A program made the position numbers and the translations under genes. Of a stretch of 64,000 bases of DNA, positions 9,475 through 17,583 are shown in pieces. The DNA lies in assembly GCA_003216635.1 (NCBI GenBank), contig QCIO01000002.1, positions 107,697-171,696 on the forward strand. Direction: 5' to 3'. The stretch is from Prochlorococcus sp. AG-402-L23 (GTDB lineage Bacteria; Cyanobacteriota; Cyanobacteriia; PCC-6307; Cyanobiaceae). The stretch's first letter is position 1; each line of letters starts with the position of its first letter. Below the pieces are notes generated by a model, which was not told the origin of the DNA, did no database searches, and worked only from the letters and a program-made list of their open reading frames with translations.

Positions 9475-10203
9475 ATGAATATTGATAGTATTGCAATTGA
9501 AGCTGCAACAGATGGAGCTTGCAGTGGTAATCCAGGTCCAGGTGGTTGGGGTGGTCTAATAATTTTTGGCGACAAAAGTGAATTAGAAATAGGTGGTTCC
9601 GAGCAAAATACTACTAATAATAGAATGGAACTCACTGCGGCTATAAAAACACTTGAGAAATTAAAAACCTATAAATTAAAAGAAAACTTTAAATTAAGAA
9701 CTGATAGTAAATATGTCATAGAAGGGTATACAAAATGGATTATTAATTGGAAGAGAAATGGATGGAAAACAAGCTCAGGAAAATCAGTTCAAAATCTTGA
9801 TTTATGGAAAAAAATTGATCAATTAAGAATTAATGGTCTTGTAATGGAACATGTTAAAGGCCATAGCGGTAACAAACAAAATGATAGGGTAGATAAAATC
9901 GCGACTAATTATAGCAAAGGTATATCACTAAAAAGTAACTCAAAAGAGTCTGAATCTTCAGTAGAATTTTTTGAAAAAAGTGCACCTACAGAAATTCAGG
10001 AATTATTTTCAAGAAATGAATTAATTCAAAAATTTGCAGAAAAAAAATACTTGTTAAGTTCACCAGAACTAACTAACTTATTAGGGGAAGAAAACCACTT
10101 AAATATAAAACAATATTTACCTTTTGAATTGCGTAATTGGATATTGATTCCTAAAGGTGAAAAATATTGGATAATAGAAAAAAAGAATCCTGATTTTTTA
10201 TGA
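9475..10203 (+). CDS. rnhA: Ribonuclease HI with an extra C-terminal domain
   Basis: RNase HI cleaves RNA in RNA-DNA hybrids during replication. The catalytic domain (about 1-150) has all the usual acidic residues in context: ATDGACSGNPGPGGWGG, MELTAAI, LRTDSKYVIEG and HVKGHSGNKQNDRVD. At 242 residues it is about 85 longer than standard RNase HI. The tail begins with a low-complexity linker and then a compact segment (about 170-242) ending LRNWILIPKGEKYWIIEKK, which I cannot assign. Its stop overlaps the pyrD start, indicating coupling. Confidence 0.93.
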   Translation: MNIDSIAIEAATDGACSGNPGPGGWGGLIIFGDKSELEIGGSEQNTTNNRMELTAAIKTLEKLKTYKLKENFKLRTDSKYVIEGYTKWIINWKRNGWKTSSGKSVQNLDLWKKIDQLRINGLVMEHVKGHSGNKQNDRVDKIATNYSKGISLKSNSKESESSVEFFEKSAPTEIQELFSRNELIQKFAEKKYLLSSPELTNLLGEENHLNIKQYLPFELRNWILIPKGEKYWIIEKKNPDFL

Positions 10204-11369
10204 ATGAACAAAAGGGGGTATTTAAAAATCTTTATAAAAAATTGGTTACTCCTATACTAAAAAAAGACTCCGGAATCGATGCAGAATATTTAACTAATTT
10301 ATCTCTTAACCTTCTATCATTCAGTTCAAGAAAATATAATTGGCCATTAGTTTCAAATATCCTAAAAAATATAAATGAAGAATTTTCCATAACTGACCAA
10401 AGGTTAACTCAGAACATATGTGGAATAAATTTTTGTAATCCAATTGGTTTAGCTGCGGGTTTTGACAAAAATGGAAATGCTGCGAACATATGGAAAAATT
10501 TTGGTTTTGGATTTGCTGAACTTGGTACAGTAACTAAGTTTGCTCAAGAAGGTAATCCCAAGCCAAGGTTGTTTAGATTAGCAGAAGAAGAGGCGGCATT
10601 AAATAGAATGGGTTTTAATAATAATGGTGCTGAAAATCTAGTTAAAAACTTTCTTGAACAAGGTATTGAGTTTAAAAAAAACAGGGAGAATATTTGTTTA
10701 GGGATAAATTTCGGGAAGTCAAAAATTACAGGTTTATCTCAAGCAAAAGATGATTATTTAACTTCTCTAAAATTATTAATTCCATATTGTGATTACGCAG
10801 CAATAAACGTAAGTTCTCCAAATACTGAAGGACTAAGAAAGTTACAAGATCCAATTCTTCTAAAAGAACTTCTTAGAGAAATTAAAAACTTACCTAATTG
10901 TCCACCATTATTTGTAAAAATTGCGCCAGATTTAGGCCTTAAAGATATTGAAGATATTTGCCAATTAATAATCGAGGAAAACATCGATGGAATAATTGCT
11001 ACAAACACCAGCATTGATAGATTAGGTCTTGAAAATAGAAAGATCATGAAAACCGGATTATTACTCTCTCAAGAGAATGGAGGATTAAGTGGAAGGCCTC
11101 TACAAAAAAAAGCAAATCAAATAATAAAACATATACATAATATTGATAAAAAAATTATTTTAATTGGCGTTGGTGGAATAGATAGTCCTGAGTCCGCTTG
11201 GGAAAGAATTTGTTCTGGAGCATCATTAATTCAACTTTATACAGGATGGATATATAAGGGTCCACAATTAGTACCAAATATACTTGAGGGTATTATAAAG
11301 CAACTCAATAACCATCAATTATCTAATATAAAAGATGCAATTGGATCAGATTTAAAATGGGTTGAATAA
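10200..11369 (+). CDS. pyrD: Dihydroorotate dehydrogenase (quinone), class 2
   Basis: PyrD oxidises dihydroorotate to orotate in pyrimidine synthesis using FMN and passes electrons to quinone. At 389 residues it has the N-terminal helical extension typical of membrane-associated class 2 enzymes, then the FMN barrel with NPIGLAAGFDKNG near residue 80, NRMGFNNNGAE, INVSSPNTEGLR and the C-terminal LIGVGGIDSPESAWE. Its ATG lies inside the rnhA stop (4-base overlap) and the aminotransferase gene follows within 10 bases. Confidence 0.97.
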   Translation: MNEQKGVFKNLYKKLVTPILKKDSGIDAEYLTNLSLNLLSFSSRKYNWPLVSNILKNINEEFSITDQRLTQNICGINFCNPIGLAAGFDKNGNAANIWKNFGFGFAELGTVTKFAQEGNPKPRLFRLAEEEAALNRMGFNNNGAENLVKNFLEQGIEFKKNRENICLGINFGKSKITGLSQAKDDYLTSLKLLIPYCDYAAINVSSPNTEGLRKLQDPILLKELLREIKNLPNCPPLFVKIAPDLGLKDIEDICQLIIEENIDGIIATNTSIDRLGLENRKIMKTGLLLSQENGGLSGRPLQKKANQIIKHIHNIDKKIILIGVGGIDSPESAWERICSGASLIQLYTGWIYKGPQLVPNILEGIIKQLNNHQLSNIKDAIGSDLKWVE

Positions 11370-11378
11370 ATTTAGAGA

Positions 11379-12500
11379 ATGAATAATGAACCTCATGATT
11401 ACTCAACGTTAGCCATGCAAGGATCAAACTTAAAGCACGGTGGAAATGTATATGCAACTGCGAAAAAATTAAATTTATTACCCTCCGAAATCATTGATGC
11501 AAGTGCATCATTAGTACCCTTTGATCCCCCTCAAATACTAATAGATTCAATAAATGCGGAAATTAAGAATCTTAGCTTTAGATATTACCCAGAAAGAAAC
11601 TTGAGTGATCTGAAAGAAATAATCAGCAAATTTCATGGGATAAATCCAGACAATATATTGCCTGGCAATGGAGCTTCTGAACTAATAACCTGGGCAGGTT
11701 ATGAAGCATCCAAATTTGGAATAAGTTGTATTCCTTCTCCATCATTTGTTGATTATGAAAGATCTTTAAATTGTTGGAATAGCAATTTTATACATTGCGA
11801 ATTACCAAAAAACTGGAATGATATTTTTCCTCAATCATTTCCGCTTCATCCAAAAGGTGATGTTATTTGGATAACAAATCCACATAACCCTACCGGCCAA
11901 TTATGGGAAAAGAATTCATTGGAGGAAATTGTGAAAAAATATAAATTAGTTATCTGTGATGAAGCTTTCTTATCGATAACACCTAATGGAGACAAAGAAT
12001 CTTTAATACCATTAACCCAAAGATTTGATAATTTATTAGTCTTGAGAAGCTTGACCAAAATCTTCAATATTCCTGGTCTTAGATTAGGTTACGTTATTGG
12101 CTCATCGAAAAAACTTAAACAATGGGAAATAAATAGAGATCCTTGGCCTTTAAATTCATTTGCTATTAAAGCCGGAATTGATCTACTAAGTAATAAGAAA
12201 TTCTATGAACAGTGGACAAAACAGATTCACAGCTGGATAAATATTGAAAAAAAAAGAGTATTTGAAAAATTATCAAAAATAGAAAACCTTAAAGTTCATG
12301 ACTCTTCAACCAACTTTTTTTTAATAGAAAGTAAAACATCCTTGTCGCAAAATATAAAATACTTAGAAAATAAGGGAATATTGCTTAGAGAATGCAGTTC
12401 ATTTAGATTTCTTGACGAAAAGTGGGCCAGAATAAGTTTGCAAAGTATGAAAAATAACACTCTTTTATGTAAAGAAATTCAGAATTCCTTTAAAAAATAA
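11379..12500 (+). CDS. CobC/CobD-like PLP enzyme (threonine-phosphate decarboxylase type)
   Basis: A 373-residue fold-type I PLP enzyme of the HisC/CobD class. The N-terminal KHGGNVYATAKKL pattern is characteristic of cobalamin CobC/CobD proteins, which make the aminopropanol arm of B12. ITNPHNPTGQLW and the PLP-lysine site RSLTKIFNIPGLRLGY (about 223-238) are present. A true HisC is encoded elsewhere in this window (26236-27345), which supports a different job here. The 3' end overlaps convergent murG by 22 bases. It could still act on a related amino acid. Confidence 0.85.
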   Translation: MNNEPHDYSTLAMQGSNLKHGGNVYATAKKLNLLPSEIIDASASLVPFDPPQILIDSINAEIKNLSFRYYPERNLSDLKEIISKFHGINPDNILPGNGASELITWAGYEASKFGISCIPSPSFVDYERSLNCWNSNFIHCELPKNWNDIFPQSFPLHPKGDVIWITNPHNPTGQLWEKNSLEEIVKKYKLVICDEAFLSITPNGDKESLIPLTQRFDNLLVLRSLTKIFNIPGLRLGYVIGSSKKLKQWEINRDPWPLNSFAIKAGIDLLSNKKFYEQWTKQIHSWINIEKKRVFEKLSKIENLKVHDSSTNFFLIESKTSLSQNIKYLENKGILLRECSSFRFLDEKWARISLQSMKNNTLLCKEIQNSFKK

Positions 12501-13570
12501 TTAATAAATTTTTTAATCTCATTTTTAGATTTAATTTTATTATTATTTTCCATGTTCTTCTTCATGAGATCTAATATTTCATAATGATTTTTTCCCTTTT
12601 TTGATTTTATTTTAAAAATTCTTTCTAGAATTTCTTCAAAAACTTCTTTAGAAATTTTATTCTGATTGATCAAAACTGAGCCTCCAGTTTCAGCAAGAAT
12701 CATTGCATTTTTATCCTGATGATTATTTTTAGAATCTGGATATGGAATTAAAATTGAAGGTTTTTCAGCCTCTATTAGTTCATTAATTGTTCCTGCACCA
12801 GATCTCGATATTACAAGATCACAGTTTTGAATTAAAGCTGCTATTTCATTAGTAAATTTCTTTTGAATATAATTTTTGGAGTTTTTTACATGAAAAGGTT
12901 GTTGATTAGATTCGCCAATAATATGCACTATCCGAAACTTCTTTTTCAATAAAAATTCTAGAGAGTCGTAAATAATTTGATTAATAGCTTTTGCTCCTTG
13001 ACTACCTCCCATAACAATCAAAAGAGGTCCTTTTCCTTTTGGAACCCATGCTGGTAAGAGATTAGATTTATAGAATTGATCCCTTAAAAGGGTACCAGTG
13101 AAAATAGTTTTACAATTTTTTAAATAAAAATTTGTTTTCTTAAATCCTAAAAGAACATAGTTGCATAAAAAACCAAAATTTTTAGTGACCATTCCTGGTA
13201 TTAAATTTGATTCATGGATAATGACAGGTATCCTAAGAAGTTTTGAAGCAACAATAGTAGGAGCGGATATATAACCTCCAGTCGTAAAAACCAAGTTAAT
13301 TTTTTTTTCCTTTAAAATCCTAATTATTTGGAAAGTTGACATCAAAATTTTTATATATTGGTAAAACAAAAAAATATTTTTTCTTGGTGTATTTATATTC
13401 AAAGTCGTCAAGTTATATTTTTTTGGAATAAAATTAGCATCAAATCTTTGATCAACCCCCAACCAATGAATATTCCATTCATCTTCTACCTCTTTAGAAA
13501 CTGCTAAAGCTGGGAAAATATGCCCTCCTGTTCCACTAGCTGCAACTAATAAATTATTTTTTTTAGACAT
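12479..13570 (-). CDS. murG: UDP-GlcNAc:undecaprenyl-PP-MurNAc-pentapeptide GlcNAc transferase MurG
   Basis: MurG makes lipid II on the cytoplasmic face of the membrane for peptidoglycan. Of the 363 residues, the first Rossmann domain starts LLVAASGTGGHIFPALAV with the GTGGH motif, followed by HESNLIPG; the second domain holds VMGGSQGA and DLVISRSGAGTINELIEAEKPSILIPYP for UDP-GlcNAc binding. No other mur genes are adjacent, as is usual in picocyanobacteria. Its start faces the next gene across 41 bases. Confidence 0.97.
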   Translation of the reverse strand: MSKKNNLLVAASGTGGHIFPALAVSKEVEDEWNIHWLGVDQRFDANFIPKKYNLTTLNINTPRKNIFLFYQYIKILMSTFQIIRILKEKKINLVFTTGGYISAPTIVASKLLRIPVIIHESNLIPGMVTKNFGFLCNYVLLGFKKTNFYLKNCKTIFTGTLLRDQFYKSNLLPAWVPKGKGPLLIVMGGSQGAKAINQIIYDSLEFLLKKKFRIVHIIGESNQQPFHVKNSKNYIQKKFTNEIAALIQNCDLVISRSGAGTINELIEAEKPSILIPYPDSKNNHQDKNAMILAETGGSVLINQNKISKEVFEEILERIFKIKSKKGKNHYEILDLMKKNMENNNKIKSKNEIKKFINYFLKEF

Positions 13571-13611
13571 AAATACGTAAATTAGTAAAATGAAAATAAC
13601 ACATAATAAAT

Positions 13612-14337
13612 ATGTTTAATTTAAACTTATTCAAAAATATAGGAGTACCTCTCTATTTATTTATTTATCTCATAATTCCCTATTCAGCAATAACGCAAAC
13701 TTTAAAAATTGACTTTATAAGAAATCTAGAAAACTCTTTAAATGCTAGAGATTTAGAATTTATTAGGGAAAATTTTAGAAACGACCATCAACAAAATATA
13801 CCAAAACAATTTTCAAAGATTATTAATGATTTCCCTAACAGCAAATGGAAGATCAAAAGATTAAAATCTAATCTTCCAAATAAAGATATTTTGCGAATAA
13901 AAGTTTCTGGAAAAAAAATGGTTAATGGAGAAATACAAATACTCGAATCTAATTTTGATTATTTATTTTCTATTGTGAATGGAAAAATAAATGAAGGGAT
14001 TATCAAAAATTTATTCACAACAATAAGAAATGATGATAAGAAGATAGATATTAGTTTTAAAATTCCAGATAAAGTTTTGACTGGTTCAAAATATGATATT
14101 GACATTATTCTAAATCAACCTCTTGAAGAAGTGATTATTGCTGGAGCTATAAAACCTCATCAAGTTAATTCATTTTTTGAACAAGAAATATTATTGGAGC
14201 CTTTAGCGTCTGGGGGAATTTTTAAAATGACAAGAGCTCCTTCAAGATCAGGGATGCAAATATGGTCAGGAATCATAGCTCACCCAGAGGGAATGATTAC
14301 TTTCACAAAGAGTATTGATATTGTTGATGAAATATAG
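13612..14337 (+). CDS. Conserved secreted or membrane-anchored protein of unknown function
   Basis: A 241-residue protein I cannot assign to a named family. The first roughly 28 residues look like a signal sequence or anchor (VPLYLFIYLIIPYSAITQT). Residues about 30-120 resemble a small alpha/beta domain (ENSLNARDLEFIRENF), and the C-terminal half (about 140-241) is rich in beta-strand pattern (FKIPDKVLTGSKYDIDIIL, then SGMQIWSGIIAHPEGMITF). It is divergent from murG and ends one base before convergent pgk. I recall homologues in marine picocyanobacteria but cannot verify this here. Confidence 0.8.
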   Translation: MFNLNLFKNIGVPLYLFIYLIIPYSAITQTLKIDFIRNLENSLNARDLEFIRENFRNDHQQNIPKQFSKIINDFPNSKWKIKRLKSNLPNKDILRIKVSGKKMVNGEIQILESNFDYLFSIVNGKINEGIIKNLFTTIRNDDKKIDISFKIPDKVLTGSKYDIDIILNQPLEEVIIAGAIKPHQVNSFFEQEILLEPLASGGIFKMTRAPSRSGMQIWSGIIAHPEGMITFTKSIDIVDEI

Positions 14338-14338
14338 C

Positions 14339-15547
14339 TTAAGCGTCGTTTAAAGCAGCTACACCAGGTAACGTTTTACCTTCTAAAAGTTCTAAACTAG
14401 CACCACCTCCAGTAGATATATGAGACATTTTCTCAGCTAATCCTGCCTTCTCCACTGCTGCAACTGAATCTCCACCACCAATTATTGTACAAACTTCAGA
14501 AAAAGCACTTAAGTCCGCAAGAGTCGTAGCTATTGCATTTGTACCGTCTGCAAATTTATCAAATTCAAAAACTCCCATTGGACCATTCCAAATAATTGTC
14601 TTACATTCTGCAAGAGCATTCTGAAAAACTTTAATGGAATCTGGACCAATATCAAGACCCATCCAATTGCCACTAATTGAATCAATTTGAGATATTTTAC
14701 TATTGGCGTCCGGAGAAAATTCATCAGCTAAAACAACATCAGTGGGTAATAATAATTCTACTCCTTTTGCTTTTGCTTTTGCTTCTAAATCTTTAGCAAG
14801 CTCGAGTTTATCTTCTTCAACAAGGCTCTTTCCGACATCTAAACCTCTAGCTTTATAAAAAGTGAAAATCATACCTCCACCAATCATGATTTTGTCACAC
14901 TTATCTAGTAAAGAATCAAGTACTCCTATTTTGCTACTAACCTTTGATCCTCCAACTATTGCTGCCAATGGACGCTTTGGAGAATCTATTGCTCCTTGTA
15001 AGTATTTCAATTCTTTTTCTAAAAGGAATCCAGCTACTGAGGGACTTAAATAATTAGTAACGCCTTGAGTTGAAGCATGAGCTCTATGAGCAGCACCGAA
15101 AGCATCATTTACATACATATCTGCATGTGATGCTAATTTTTTAGCAAACTCCAGGTCGTTCTTTTCCTCTTCACCAAAAAAACGAACATTTTCAAGTAAA
15201 AGAACATCTCCATTAGATAAGCTATTTGATTGTGCAACTGCTTCATCACCAATACAACTGTTAGTAAGAGCAACATTTTGCCCCAACAATTCACTTAATC
15301 TTGCTGCTACTGGAGTTAATCTCATTTTTTCATTTACCTGACCCTTAGGTCTGCCAAAATGAGCAGCTAAAATAACTTTTGCAGAATGATTAATAAGATA
15401 TTCAATAGTTGGGATCGCTGCACGAATACGCGTATCGTCGGTTATTTGACCATCTTCATTTAATGGAACATTAAAATCTACTCTTAAAAGAACTTTTTTT
15501 CCTTCTAAATGTGTCTTATCAAGACTGGAAAGAGATAATTTTGACAT
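14339..15547 (-). CDS. pgk: Phosphoglycerate kinase
   Basis: Pgk interconverts 3-phosphoglycerate and 1,3-bisphosphoglycerate, serving both the Calvin cycle and glycolysis. The 402 residues show the N-domain substrate motif [31 protein letters not shown], the hinge [19 protein letters not shown] (about 203) and the C-domain nucleotide site [10 protein letters not shown] and GGGDSVAAV. It is transcribed leftward from a 213-base divergent region that contains an NtcA-like site. Confidence 0.98.
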   Translation of the reverse strand: MSKLSLSSLDKTHLEGKKVLLRVDFNVPLNEDGQITDDTRIRAAIPTIEYLINHSAKVILAAHFGRPKGQVNEKMRLTPVAARLSELLGQNVALTNSCIGDEAVAQSNSLSNGDVLLLENVRFFGEEEKNDLEFAKKLASHADMYVNDAFGAAHRAHASTQGVTNYLSPSVAGFLLEKELKYLQGAIDSPKRPLAAIVGGSKVSSKIGVLDSLLDKCDKIMIGGGMIFTFYKARGLDVGKSLVEEDKLELAKDLEAKAKAKGVELLLPTDVVLADEFSPDANSKISQIDSISGNWMGLDIGPDSIKVFQNALAECKTIIWNGPMGVFEFDKFADGTNAIATTLADLSAFSEVCTIIGGGDSVAAVEKAGLAEKMSHISTGGGASLELLEGKTLPGVAALNDA

Positions 15548-15580
15548 TAAACAAGCTTAATTTTTAATCTTAAGACCCTA

Positions 15581-15623
15581 ACGTTAATTTGGTCTTATTG
15601 GGTTAAAAAGTAGTTACTGTTAC
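15581..15623 (-). promoter_or_regulatory. Candidate NtcA-type promoter of pgk
   Basis: On the minus strand the sequence reads GTA-N8-TAC (15623 to 15610), then 23 bases, then TAACGT (15586 to 15581), fitting the consensus of NtcA-activated cyanobacterial promoters GTAN8TAC-N20-24-TAN3T. The implied start lies about 27 bases before the pgk ATG. The outer bases (TGT...ACA) are not conserved. In such AT-rich DNA a match this good could arise by chance somewhere in the window. A 7-bp repeat TAAGACC/GGTCTTA (15571-15597) overlaps it. The rest of the gap toward rbgA shows nothing recognisable. Confidence 0.33.
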
Positions 15624-15760
15624 CTATGCCTTAATAAATTTTAAGAATTAACGATTATAAAAATTTTTTAGTCATTAAATTTATACTAAACTCTAGAAGT
15701 AAATACTTTTGAAACTTATAAAAACTAAAAGGAATACAAAATTTTATTTGATTTATTGAA

Positions 15761-16633
15761 GTGAACATACCCACAATTCAATGGTACCCAGGCCATATCG
15801 CAAAAGCAGAAAAGAAATTATCTGAAGTTATCAATAAAGTAGATTTAGTTATAGAAGTTAGAGATGCACGAATTCCTTTGTCAACAGGACATCCACATTT
15901 AAATAAATGGATAAATAATAAAAAACATATTCTTGTTATTAACAGATCAGACATGATCTCCCCTAATACAATCAATAGTTGGAATAAATGGTTTAATGCT
16001 AAAGATCAATATCCTCTTTGGTGTGATGCTAAAAGAGGAATAGGTATTAAAGAAATTTGTAAGTCAGCCAAAGATTCCAGGTCGTCAATCGACGATAGAA
16101 GACTCTCTAGAGGAATGCGTATTAGGCCAATTAGAGCCCTTACACTTGGTTTTCCAAACGTAGGAAAGTCAGCATTAATTAATAGAATTGCAAAAAAAAG
16201 AGTTGTAGATAGCGCTAAGAAAGCAGGCGTGACTCGTAATTTAAGATGGATAAAATTAGAAAGTGGTATAGATCTGCTAGATGCTCCTGGTGTTATACCT
16301 CCAAATTTAGAAGATCAAAAATCGGCACTTAATCTTGCACTGTGTGACGATATTGGTGAAGCTGCTTATGAAATTGAGAGTGTCGCAATTGGATTTATCA
16401 AAATTATATCCACTCTCAACAAAGATAAGAATGCGAATATCTCAGTTAAACAAATATCTAATAGATATGGAGTTGATATTGCAAAAGGCTTTAAGAGTCC
16501 TTCTGCTTGGATCGACGAAGCAGCTTCAAAACATACCTCAGGCGATAAAAGGAGAATGTCTCATAAGTTATTGGAAGATTATAGAAATCAAATGCTGGGT
16601 AAAATTGCTTTAGAAGTCCCACTATGGAATTAA
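15761..16633 (+). CDS. rbgA: Ribosome biogenesis GTPase RbgA (YlqF)
   Basis: A circularly permuted GTPase needed for late 50S subunit assembly. The permuted motif order is visible in the 290 residues: G4 NRSD (about 66) comes before G1 GFPNVGKSALINR (about 130) and G3 DAPG (about 174). The N-terminus IQWYPGHIAKAEKKL is typical for the family. The start codon is GTG. Its end overlaps the pseudouridine synthase start by 10 bases, so the two ribosome-related genes are probably coupled. Confidence 0.95.
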   Translation: MNIPTIQWYPGHIAKAEKKLSEVINKVDLVIEVRDARIPLSTGHPHLNKWINNKKHILVINRSDMISPNTINSWNKWFNAKDQYPLWCDAKRGIGIKEICKSAKDSRSSIDDRRLSRGMRIRPIRALTLGFPNVGKSALINRIAKKRVVDSAKKAGVTRNLRWIKLESGIDLLDAPGVIPPNLEDQKSALNLALCDDIGEAAYEIESVAIGFIKIISTLNKDKNANISVKQISNRYGVDIAKGFKSPSAWIDEAASKHTSGDKRRMSHKLLEDYRNQMLGKIALEVPLWN

Positions 16634-17583
16634 ATAATCAAAATTCTTTCGGCATTGGAGAAGGTGAGCTTATAGAAATTATTTATGAGCTACCTCTTCC
16701 TATGAGGCTAGACAGATGGTTGGTAAGTAAAAGGCCAGAACAAAGTAGAGCAAGAATTCAACATTTTATAAATTCAGGTTTAGTACTTGTAAACTATAAG
16801 ACCGCGAAAGCAAAGACCCCATTAAAAAATGGCGACAATGTTCAAATATGGATGCCTCCTCCAGAACCTCTTATTTATTTGAAACCTGAAAAAATGGATT
16901 TAAATATCCTTTTTGAAGATGAGCACATCATAGTAATCAATAAACAATCTGGACTAATTGTTCATCCAGCCCCTGGACACAAATCTGGAACTTTAGTGAA
17001 TGGATTACTTTTTCACTGTAAAGATCTACCTGGAATTAATGGGAAACTAAGACCTGGGATTGTTCACAGATTAGATAAAGATACCTCCGGATGTATGGTT
17101 GTTGCAAAAAGCCAAGAGGCATTAGTAAATCTCCAGAAACAAATTAAAGAAAAAATAGCATCACGCGAATATATTGCAGTAATTCATGGAGCACCTAATT
17201 CTGAAGAAGGCCAAATAGTGGGACACATTGGCAGAGATAAATTAAATAGATTGAAATATAAAGTAGTTGAAGAAACTTCAGGAAGGTATGCCTGTACCTA
17301 TTGGAAATTAGAAGAAAGATTTGGGAATTACTCATTAATGAGTTTCAAGCTAGATACGGGGCGAACGCATCAAATAAGAGTTCATTGCGCTCACATTAAT
17401 CATCCAATTGTGGGTGATCCGTTATATGGAAGATGTAGTAAACTACCTTGTAAATTAGATGGCCAAGCTTTACACGCCATTAAGCTTGGACTTACACATC
17501 CAATAAATGGTGAAGAAATGATATTTGAATCAGAATTACCATTAGATTTTCAAAAATTACTAAATGTTCTTAAAGTTAAATAA
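16624..17583 (+). CDS. RluD-type 23S rRNA pseudouridine synthase
   Basis: Converts uridine to pseudouridine in large-subunit rRNA. The 319-residue protein has an N-terminal S4-like RNA-binding domain (LDRWLVSKRPEQSRARIQHFI, about 26-46) and the RluA-family catalytic motif HRLDKDTSGCMVVAKS with the catalytic Asp (about 142), followed by DTGRTHQIRVH. The S4 domain favours RluD over RluA; exact target positions cannot be read from sequence. It overlaps rbgA at the start and the convergent ABC gene by 8 bases at the end. Confidence 0.92.
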   Translation: MELNNQNSFGIGEGELIEIIYELPLPMRLDRWLVSKRPEQSRARIQHFINSGLVLVNYKTAKAKTPLKNGDNVQIWMPPPEPLIYLKPEKMDLNILFEDEHIIVINKQSGLIVHPAPGHKSGTLVNGLLFHCKDLPGINGKLRPGIVHRLDKDTSGCMVVAKSQEALVNLQKQIKEKIASREYIAVIHGAPNSEEGQIVGHIGRDKLNRLKYKVVEETSGRYACTYWKLEERFGNYSLMSFKLDTGRTHQIRVHCAHINHPIVGDPLYGRCSKLPCKLDGQALHAIKLGLTHPINGEEMIFESELPLDFQKLLNVLKVK

